From: CAZCEC01 sp964497615 | GTDB lineage: Bacteria > Chloroflexota > Anaerolineae > Anaerolineales > UBA6663 | Assembly (NCBI GenBank): GCA_964497615.1 | Contig: CAZCEC010000134.1 | Coordinates: forward strand, 1 to 6,767 | Reading direction: 5' to 3' | Length of the DNA stretch: 6,767 bases | Shown: positions 1-4,441 of the stretch, one piece after another | How the letters are laid out: every line of letters begins with the position of its first letter | Numbering within the stretch: position 1 is the stretch's first letter | Position numbers and translations under genes: made by a program | Notes under the pieces: generated by a model | The model's database searches: none | Told to the model about the DNA's origin: nothing | Seen by the model: the letters and a program-made list of their open reading frames with translations, nothing else

Positions 1-381
1 CCAGTGCCCAACGACGCCCCTTCGCGCGCCGCCGCCCTGGAGCAGTGGTCCCGCCTCAAGGTTGGCCTCACCGGCGCCGACGCCGCCCTCGCCGCTACCG
101 GCACCCTCATCCTCCGCTCTGGCCCCGGCCGCCCCCGCCTCGCCTCCCTCTCCACCGAGACGCACATCGCCCTTGTCACCGCCGATCAATTTCACGCGTC
201 GTGGGAGGACTGGATCGCCGCCGCCGGGCCCGGCGCGAGCGATTGGGTGGCCCAGGCCAGCAACGTCAGTCTCGTCTCCGGCCCCAGCCGCACCGCCGAT
301 ATCGAAATGACCCTCACCGTCGGTGTTCACGGCCCCGGCGAGGTGCTGGTGGTGCTCGTCACCGAACCGGCGCAGCCCTAA
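1..381 (+). CDS. lutC: LutC-type LUD-domain protein, C-terminal part (5' end outside window)
   Basis: This is the C-terminal portion of a LUD-domain protein of the LutC/YkgG family, a component of the LutABC system for oxidising L-lactate to pyruvate. Family hallmarks visible in order are GLTGADAALAATGTLIL, then SGPGRPRLASL, then THIALVTADQ, and near the end SGPSRTADIEMTLTVGVHGP followed by a hydrophobic strand and the stop at 379-381. About 126 residues are visible, whereas LutC proteins are usually about 200-240 residues. The frame is open to base 1, so the gene starts upstream. The GTG at position 4 is in frame but would begin in mid-domain and is probably not the true start. LutA and LutB partners, if present, would lie upstream out of view. 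Family assignment is firm; a role specifically in lactate use is inferred, because LUD proteins also occur outside complete lut operons. Confidence 0.85.
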   Translation, partial: PVPNDAPSRAAALEQWSRLKVGLTGADAALAATGTLILRSGPGRPRLASLSTETHIALVTADQFHASWEDWIAAAGPGASDWVAQASNVSLVSGPSRTADIEMTLTVGVHGPGEVLVVLVTEPAQP

Positions 382-387
382 CCCGGT

Positions 388-393
388 TATAAT
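388..393 (+). promoter_or_regulatory. Candidate -10 box (TATAAT) for a leaderless V4R-gene transcript
   Basis: A perfect TATAAT stands in the 20-bp gap between the lutC stop and the ATG at 402, with 8 nt between its last base and the A of the ATG. Transcription from such a box would begin at or within a base or two of the start codon. No Shine-Dalgarno-like sequence precedes the ATG, which agrees with a leaderless message. I see no good -35 hexamer at 16-18 bp spacing and no TG extension. A perfect TATAAT is uncommon by chance in DNA this GC-rich. Promoter function is inferred. Confidence 0.55.
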
Positions 394-401
394 CCAGCCT
401 C

Positions 402-1037
402 ATGACTGCCGCGCCCGTCAACGCCCGCTACTTCTATCCCAACCGCATGGGCCGCATCCTGCTGCTCTCGATGAAAAAGGAATTGGGGGCCGAACAGGTG
501 CTGAACGTCCTGCGCACCGCCTGGCACGAGCGCCTGCTCTCCACCATGCCCCTCGGCAATTTCGAAAAGCGCTTCCCGTTCGAGACCGTCAGTGCCATGC
601 AGAGCGCCACCGAGGACGTCTTTGGCGTGCGTGCTGGCCGCCAGATCAATCACCGCGTCGGGCGCGGCACCCTCGAACTCGGCCTCAAGGACTTCGACCC
701 GCTCCTGGGCATTGCCGATCTGCCCATGCGCCTCATGCCCCTGGGCATGAAGTTCCGCGTCGGCCTGGACGTGTTCGCCCGCGTCTTCAACCAGTTCAGC
801 GATCAGGTGGTCAAGCTGTCCGAGACCGAGCAGCATCACCTCTGGATCATCGAGCGCTGCCCCGTGTGTTGGGGCCGCCGCACCGATGACGTCTGCTGTC
901 ACCTGGCTGGCGGCCTGCTTGAGGAAGCCATCTTTTGGGGCACCGGCGGCCGGCGCTTTCACATCGAGGAAGTGTCCTGCATCGCGGCCGGCGGCCCCAC
1001 CTGCACCTTCCGCATCGACAAGCGACCCTTGGACTGA
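402..1037 (+). CDS. V4R-domain (4-vinyl reductase-like) cysteine-rich protein
   Basis: This 211-residue soluble protein has a C-terminal V4R domain, the fold named after bacteriochlorophyll 4-vinyl reductase and also found in small-molecule-binding sensor and hydrocarbon-binding proteins. The opening RYFYPNRMGRILLLSM resembles the N-terminus of stand-alone V4R proteins. The domain core is recognisable from about residue 148: ERCPVCWGR, then CCHLAGGLLEEAIFW, GGRRFHIEE, SCIAAGGPTCTFRI. Six cysteines cluster here (C153, C156, C165, C166, C193, C201) and could bind a metal, an iron-sulfur centre or a ligand. There is no membrane segment and no partner domain. The ATG at 402 fits a near-complete N-terminus and the -10 box just before it. 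It follows lutC by 20 bp but seems to have its own promoter. The gene is probably not a chlorophyll-biosynthesis gene, since nothing photosynthetic surrounds it. The ligand is unknown; the family assignment is good. Confidence 0.8.
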   Translation: MTAAPVNARYFYPNRMGRILLLSMKKELGAEQVLNVLRTAWHERLLSTMPLGNFEKRFPFETVSAMQSATEDVFGVRAGRQINHRVGRGTLELGLKDFDPLLGIADLPMRLMPLGMKFRVGLDVFARVFNQFSDQVVKLSETEQHHLWIIERCPVCWGRRTDDVCCHLAGGLLEEAIFWGTGGRRFHIEEVSCIAAGGPTCTFRIDKRPLD

Positions 1038-1052
1038 CCCCTGCCTCCCGTC

Positions 1053-1079
1053 ATTCCGAGGCGGACTTTGCCGAGGAAT
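1053..1079. repeat. 27-nt imperfect inverted repeat between convergent genes
   Basis: The 61-bp gap between the V4R stop (1035-1037) and the deacetylase stop (1099-1101) contains ATTCC...GGAAT arms. They form a 5-bp outer stem, a symmetrical GA/AG internal mismatch, then GGC/GCC and two G-T wobbles closed by an A-T pair. A tandem GA mismatch of this type can be stably stacked in RNA. The position between two gene ends suits a bidirectional 3'-end signal, but no T-run follows on either strand, so it is not a canonical intrinsic terminator. The flanking text (TCATTCCGAG...CGAGGAATCT) also resembles a dispersed intergenic repeat type seen in many bacterial genomes. The repeat status is from memory of that pattern, not from a search. 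Confidence 0.5.
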
Positions 1080-1098
1080 CTACCTTCCGCCCCAAGCC

Positions 1099-1959
1099 CT
1101 AAACGACCCCCTCAAACAGATCACTCTCCCTCACCCGCCCGTTCTCCACCGCCGGCCTGGCCCGCATAAACGGTTCCCGGCCCTGCCACAGCCGCATCGC
1201 CAGCCCCATCAAGCTCCGCGCCGCCGGCCCGCCGCCCAATTGGCTTTGGTGGCACGCCGAAGCCGCCTCCTTCGCCCGCCGCGCCGCCGCCGAAATTGCG
1301 ATCCGCGCATGCACTGGAAAGGACACGTCCGTTAGGCTCACCAGGTCAACGTCTTTGTTCGTCCCGAACCTGCGCGGGTCGCGGCCAAACAGCGGCATCA
1401 CCCGCACCGCCAGCTTTAGCGCCCGGTTGGGAAAGACGGCGAAGTACAGCTTCTGCGGCGCATACGCCGGCCCGGCCTCCGGGTAGCGGGCCGCGTCCCC
1501 CGCCGCCTCGAATGCCGCCACCGTCGCCTGGTGGATGGCAATGTGGTCCGGGTGCCGGTACCCGCCGATCGGGTCAAAGGTAATGACCACCTGCGGCCGC
1601 ACCTCCCGCAGCACCCTCACCACCCGGTCCGTAACCTCGTCCAGCGGTGCAGCGGTCAGCGCGCCCTCCGCGTGGTTGCTGGCCGCCCCGGGCATCCCCG
1701 AGTCCCGGTAACCCAGATGGATGACGCCTGCCAGCCCCAGCGTCTCGCTGGCGCACATCAGCTCCGCCCAGCGCATGTCGCCCGGGCTGGCATGGCCCTC
1801 CAGGTGTTCCGGCGCGGCCTCGCCCACCTCCCCGCGCGTCGCGCACGCGTAGTACACCTTCACCCCCTGAAGCGCGTAGTGCGCCAGCGTGCCGCCTGGC
1901 CCAAACGACTCGTCGTCCGGATGTGCCCCCACAAAAATCAGCCTGCGTTCACTCGTCAT
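1099..1959 (-). CDS. LmbE/PIG-L family zinc-dependent N-deacetylase
   Basis: This cytoplasmic enzyme of 286 residues belongs to the LmbE/PIG-L (GlcNAc-PI de-N-acetylase, MshB, BshB) family, whose members remove acetyl groups from N-acetylglucosamine conjugates. The N-terminal AHPDDE motif lies at residues 12-17. By analogy with MshB and BcZBP, H13 and D16 are zinc ligands and D15 is the general base. The second signature, GGYRHPDH (about 132-139), supplies H136 as catalytic histidine and H139 as third zinc ligand. The HLGYRDSGMPG stretch (about 81-91) and TFDPIGG (about 127-133) are also family-typical. All key residues are present and the length is normal, so it should be active. ATG at 1959 is the natural start because it places the hydrophobic first strand (LIFVGAHPDD) directly after a short polar leader. 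It stands alone, divergent from the moxR operon and convergent with the V4R gene. The substrate (thiol cofactor precursor, glycolipid or another glycan) cannot be told. Confidence 0.92.
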   Translation of the reverse strand: MTSERRLIFVGAHPDDESFGPGGTLAHYALQGVKVYYACATRGEVGEAAPEHLEGHASPGDMRWAELMCASETLGLAGVIHLGYRDSGMPGAASNHAEGALTAAPLDEVTDRVVRVLREVRPQVVITFDPIGGYRHPDHIAIHQATVAAFEAAGDAARYPEAGPAYAPQKLYFAVFPNRALKLAVRVMPLFGRDPRRFGTNKDVDLVSLTDVSFPVHARIAISAAARRAKEAASACHQSQLGGGPAARSLMGLAMRLWQGREPFMRARPAVENGRVRESDLFEGVV

Positions 1960-1962
1960 TCG

Positions 1963-1969
1963 TCACTTC
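1963..1969 (-). promoter_or_regulatory. Possible weak Shine-Dalgarno for the deacetylase gene
   Basis: Read on the minus strand, GAAGTGA lies 3 nt before the ATG at 1959 and differs from the consensus GAGGTGA at one base. The purine-rich stretch GGGAAGAAG just upstream could also pair with the 16S tail at a more typical distance. This would give a conventional leadered message, unlike the two plus-strand genes that appear leaderless. The assignment is tentative. Confidence 0.35.
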
Positions 1970-1998
1970 TTCCCTGTACCCTTGGCTTCGTGCGCTGG

Positions 1999-2007
1999 AT
2001 CATACCA
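1999..2007 (-). promoter_or_regulatory. Candidate extended -10 (TGGTATGAT) for the deacetylase gene
   Basis: On the minus strand the sequence TGG-TATGAT fits the extended -10 pattern TGnTAnnnT with one departure from TATAAT. It lies 39 nt upstream of the ATG at 1959, so it would give a 5' leader of about 30 nt holding the weak ribosome site at 1963-1969. No convincing -35 hexamer is present at the usual spacing, which extended -10 promoters tolerate. It sits back to back with the plus-strand element at 2037-2045 in the same 93-bp divergent region. Confidence 0.4.
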
Positions 2008-2036
2008 AAAAGTAGGCGCTTTCGGGATGGGGAGCA

Positions 2037-2045
2037 TGTTAGAAT
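2037..2045 (+). promoter_or_regulatory. Candidate extended -10 (TGTTAGAAT) for a leaderless moxR operon transcript
   Basis: TGT-TAGAAT matches the extended -10 form TGnTAnnnT, with the hexamer at 2040-2045. Only 7 nt separate it from the ATG at 2053, so the transcript would begin at or next to the start codon. The only purine-rich candidate ribosome site, GGGGAG at 2029-2034, is 18 nt from the ATG, too far for normal Shine-Dalgarno use. The geometry nearly repeats that of the TATAAT box at 388-393. There is no clear -35. Function is inferred. Confidence 0.5.
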
Positions 2046-2052
2046 TGCGTTC

Positions 2053-3042
2053 ATGCCCGCCCTCGCCCAGGCCTCCCCCCTGGAAGTTGCCGCCGCGCCC
2101 TCGCTCGCCCTGGCCGATAGCCGTGAGGCAGTGGACTGGCTGGTCCGGCTGGCCGCCAACATTCAGTCCGCCGCCGTCGTGGAGCCTTCCCGCCTGCGCC
2201 TCATCCTCGCCGCGCTCCTGGCTCGCGGCCACCTCCTCCTCGAGGACGTGCCCGGCCTTGGCAAAACCCTGGTCGCCAAAGCCCTTGCCCGGTCCCTGGC
2301 CGGCGACTTCAAACGCGTGCAATGCACACCCGACCTGCTCCCCAGCGACATTACCGGCAGTAGCCTCTACGATCAGCGCCACCAGGAATTCCAGTTTGTC
2401 CCCGGCCCCCTGTTCGCCAACGTAGTCCTGGTGGATGAGATCAACCGCGCCACGCCCCGCACCCAGTCCAGCCTCTTGGAAGCCTTGGCTGAGGGCCAGG
2501 TGACCACCGATGGCGTCACCCGCGCGCTGGACCAGCCCTTCTTCGTCATCGCCACGCAGAACCCCGTCGAGACGGTCGGCACCTTCCCCCTGCCGGAGGC
2601 CCAGCTCGATCGCTTTCTGTTCTCGCTCACCCTCGGCTATCCCGGCGAGGAGGCCGAGGTGCTCATCCTCGAGCGTGAGGAGCACGCCAACCCGCTGGAT
2701 GCCCTTCAGCCGGTGCTCACCCTGGCGCAAGTGCGGCAATTGCAGGCCAGTGCCCTGGCGGTGGCGGTCGCCCGGCCCATCAAGGAGTATATGGTCCGCC
2801 TGGTGGGCGCCACCCGCGCCCATCCCGATGTCATCCTGGGCGTCAGCCCGCGCGGCGGCGTGGCCCTGCAGCGCGCCGCCCAGGCCCTGGCCCTGCTGGC
2901 GGGCCGCGACTTTGTCACGCCCGATGATGTGAAGGCCGCGGCACCCGCCGTCATGGCCCACCGCCTGCTCACCCGGGCGCGCGGCATGGACGCGGCGCGC
3001 GGCGTCGTCCAGGAGTTGCTTTCGCAGGTGAGGGTTGCATGA
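2053..3042 (+). CDS. moxR: MoxR-family AAA+ ATPase
   Basis: This is a cytoplasmic MoxR-type AAA+ ATPase of 329 residues, a normal family length; the symbol is a family label. Motifs in order are Walker A DVPGLGKT (65-72), the family-typical QCTPDLLPSDITG (90-102), F..GPLF (about 115-121), Walker B VLVDEINR (125-132), sensor 1 ATQNP (167-171), LPEAQLDRF with candidate arginine finger R187, and sensor 2 GVSPRGG with R267 in the C-terminal helical lid. All catalytic residues are intact. MoxR proteins act as chaperone-like remodelers, usually encoded next to DUF58 and von Willebrand A-type proteins, as here. The frame is open far upstream (to 1531), but that stretch overlaps the antisense deacetylase and has no family similarity. 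ATG 2053 gives the normal N-terminus and follows a -10 element. The stop overlaps the next gene's ATG as ATGA. Confidence 0.95.
   Translation: MPALAQASPLEVAAAPSLALADSREAVDWLVRLAANIQSAAVVEPSRLRLILAALLARGHLLLEDVPGLGKTLVAKALARSLAGDFKRVQCTPDLLPSDITGSSLYDQRHQEFQFVPGPLFANVVLVDEINRATPRTQSSLLEALAEGQVTTDGVTRALDQPFFVIATQNPVETVGTFPLPEAQLDRFLFSLTLGYPGEEAEVLILEREEHANPLDALQPVLTLAQVRQLQASALAVAVARPIKEYMVRLVGATRAHPDVILGVSPRGGVALQRAAQALALLAGRDFVTPDDVKAAAPAVMAHRLLTRARGMDAARGVVQELLSQVRVA
3026..3031 (+). promoter_or_regulatory. Shine-Dalgarno AGGTGA for the small membrane gene
   Basis: AGGTGA, an exact piece of the AGGAGGTGA consensus, lies 7 nt before the ATG at 3039, inside the last codons of moxR. It is the best-placed ribosome site in the window. 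It supports translation of the 57-codon gene rather than the longer alternative frame opening at TTG 3035, which would leave only a 3-nt spacing. Confidence 0.65.
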
Positions 3043-3212
3043 ACCGATTCTCGTGGAAGAAAGTCATCCAAAGCTGGTGGGGCCGGTCGCTGGCCGGCGC
3101 CTTTATCGGGGCGCTGCTGGTCGCCTTCTCTGGGCTCGATCAGCCCGGGATATTCCTCATCGGCATGATCGCCGGCGCCCTCACCCTGTTCTTCCTGGGC
3201 CGCCTCGAATAG
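3039..3212 (+). CDS. Small two-helix membrane protein in the moxR-DUF58 operon
   Basis: This 57-residue protein is encoded between moxR and the DUF58 gene and I recognise no named family. It has a basic, tryptophan-containing N-terminus (MNRFSWKKVIQSWWGR). A first hydrophobic helix follows at about 17-33, then a short LDQPG turn and a second hydrophobic helix at about 37-54, ending in GRLE. By the positive-inside rule the N-terminus should be cytoplasmic, giving a helical hairpin. Both helices carry a GxxxG motif (G20-G24 and G42-G46), which favours tight helix packing. Support for a real gene is threefold: an ATGA overlap with the moxR stop, a good AGGTGA ribosome site 7 nt upstream, and an exact fit into the space before the DUF58 start, 5 bp beyond its stop. 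It may anchor or assist the MoxR/DUF58 assembly, but that is inferred only from position. Confidence 0.75.
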   Translation: MNRFSWKKVIQSWWGRSLAGAFIGALLVAFSGLDQPGIFLIGMIAGALTLFFLGRLE

Positions 3213-3217
3213 CTCTC

Positions 3218-4441
3218 TTGACCAAACGCGGCCTGGCCCTGGCCGGCATCGCCCTGGTGCTGTACGCCTTTGCCAATCAGACCCAGGTCGGCTGGCTGTA
3301 TGTCTTCTCCGCCGCCGCCCTGGCGCTGTGGCTCAGCAGTTGGCCCCTGCCCGGACGCATGCTGCGCGGCCTGCGCCTCGCCCGCCGGGTCAATGGCTCG
3401 GCCCTCGGCCCGGATTTGGAACTTCACGCGGGCGACACTGTCACCATCGATCTTGACGTCACCAGCCGCGGCTGGCTGCCCGCCCTCCAGGTGACCGGCA
3501 CCGATACCTGTCCCCTTGCGCCCGTGCCCGAACGCTGCCGCCCCTTCTTCCTGCCGCACGTCGGTCCCGGCCGCACCGAAACCCTCACCTATGCCGCCAC
3601 CTGCGCCCGCCGCGGGTGGTTTTCATTTGGCCCCGTGCCGCTCGCCACCCAGGCGCCCTTCGGCCTGTGGGCCGCCCGCCGCGCCGCCCTGGTGGATGGC
3701 CCCGACGGCGTCCTGGTCTTTCCCGAGTACCGCGCCCTGGACCGGCTCGACTTCTTTGACCGCCAGCCCGCCCTGGAGAGCAGCCTCGCAGCGGCAGGGC
3801 AGGGGGGTGAGTTCCTCGGCGTCCGCGACTACCGCCCCGGCGACCCGCGCCGCCACGTCCACTGGCGCACCACGGCGCGGGCTGGCCGCCTCGTCGTCAA
3901 GGAATTCGCGCAGGAGCAGCAGCCCGCCCTCACCATCGCCCTCGACCTGCGCGCCGCCGGCCTCGTCGGCGGTGAAGACGACAACCCACTGGAACTGGGC
4001 ATCAAGGCCGCGGCCAGCCTGGCCCGCCACGCCCAACAGCGCGGCCTCCCGGTGCGCCTCGCCGCCAACAGCCGCCGCTGGCCCGCGCCGCGCGGTGTGC
4101 TCAGTTGGTGGGCGCTCATGACCTACCTGGCCCGCGTCGAGGCTGAAGGCGATGAACCTTTGGCACCCGCCTTGCGCCAGGTCAGCGGCGCCAGCTTCCT
4201 GGCCGCCGTCCTGCCCGCGCCTGACCCCGACGTGGTCGCGCCCCTGCTAGCCTGGCAGCGAGCCGGTCTCGTGGTGTTGGCGGTAGTCATAGACCCCGCC
4301 GCCTTTGCGCCCGCCGAACCCTGGCTGGGCAAGGTCGCGCGGCGCGTGGCTGGAGAATTGGCGGCCGGCGGCGTGGCCGTCCGCCTACTCGGCGCTGAGC
4401 CGGATTGGGAGCGGACCCTCGTGGATGGCGAGCCGTTATGA
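3218..4441 (+). CDS. DUF58 membrane protein
   Basis: This 407-residue DUF58 protein is the usual partner of MoxR ATPases. Two N-terminal membrane helices are seen (about 5-19 and 24-41). A beta-rich region follows, then the DUF58 signature at 196-221: GGEFLGVRDYRPGD, RRHVHW and TTAR, with Y205, G208, D209, R211, W216 and R221 matching the YxxGDxxRxIxWxxxAR pattern. Past it, ALDLRAAG (around D243) occupies the place of the von Willebrand A metal-binding DxSxS motif but lacks both serines, so metal-dependent adhesion through it is doubtful. The start is uncertain. TTG 3218, 5 bp after the small gene's stop, gives a natural basic cap (MTKRG) before the first helix, with no clear ribosome site, so coupled translation is likely. 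A longer version from TTG 3035 would overlay the small gene out of frame with non-domain residues. The stop overlaps the next ATG as ATGA. Confidence 0.88.
   Translation: MTKRGLALAGIALVLYAFANQTQVGWLYVFSAAALALWLSSWPLPGRMLRGLRLARRVNGSALGPDLELHAGDTVTIDLDVTSRGWLPALQVTGTDTCPLAPVPERCRPFFLPHVGPGRTETLTYAATCARRGWFSFGPVPLATQAPFGLWAARRAALVDGPDGVLVFPEYRALDRLDFFDRQPALESSLAAAGQGGEFLGVRDYRPGDPRRHVHWRTTARAGRLVVKEFAQEQQPALTIALDLRAAGLVGGEDDNPLELGIKAAASLARHAQQRGLPVRLAANSRRWPAPRGVLSWWALMTYLARVEAEGDEPLAPALRQVSGASFLAAVLPAPDPDVVAPLLAWQRAGLVVLAVVIDPAAFAPAEPWLGKVARRVAGELAAGGVAVRLLGAEPDWERTLVDGEPL

Noticed and set aside
387..962. Minus-strand open frame opposite the V4R gene
   Set aside because: It is a shadow of a conserved V4R domain, with no ribosome site or family similarity.
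1053..1079. Canonical intrinsic terminator
   Set aside because: The hairpin is present but no T-run follows on either strand, so it is listed only as a repeat or structure.
2009..2022. AAAG-TAGGCG-CTTT as an operator between the divergent -10 elements
   Set aside because: Only four bases per arm with a six-base gap, which is too weak to separate from chance.
1531..2052. N-terminal extension of the MoxR frame by 174 codons
   Set aside because: It lies antisense to the conserved deacetylase gene, has no MoxR-family similarity, and ATG 2053 gives a normal-length protein directly after a -10 element.
1963..2961. Long minus-strand open frame opposite moxR
   Set aside because: It mirrors a well-supported AAA+ gene, has a glycine-rich low-information translation, and results from GC third-position bias.
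3035..3217. N-terminal extension of the DUF58 frame from TTG 3035
   Set aside because: Its arginine- and proline-rich residues look like an off-frame reading of the small membrane gene. DUF58 proteins normally begin just before the two membrane helices, as from TTG 3218.
4405..4437. Earlier TTG start for the transglutaminase protein
   Set aside because: It adds 11 residues inside the DUF58 coding end. ATG 4438 forms the ATGA overlap typical of coupled genes.
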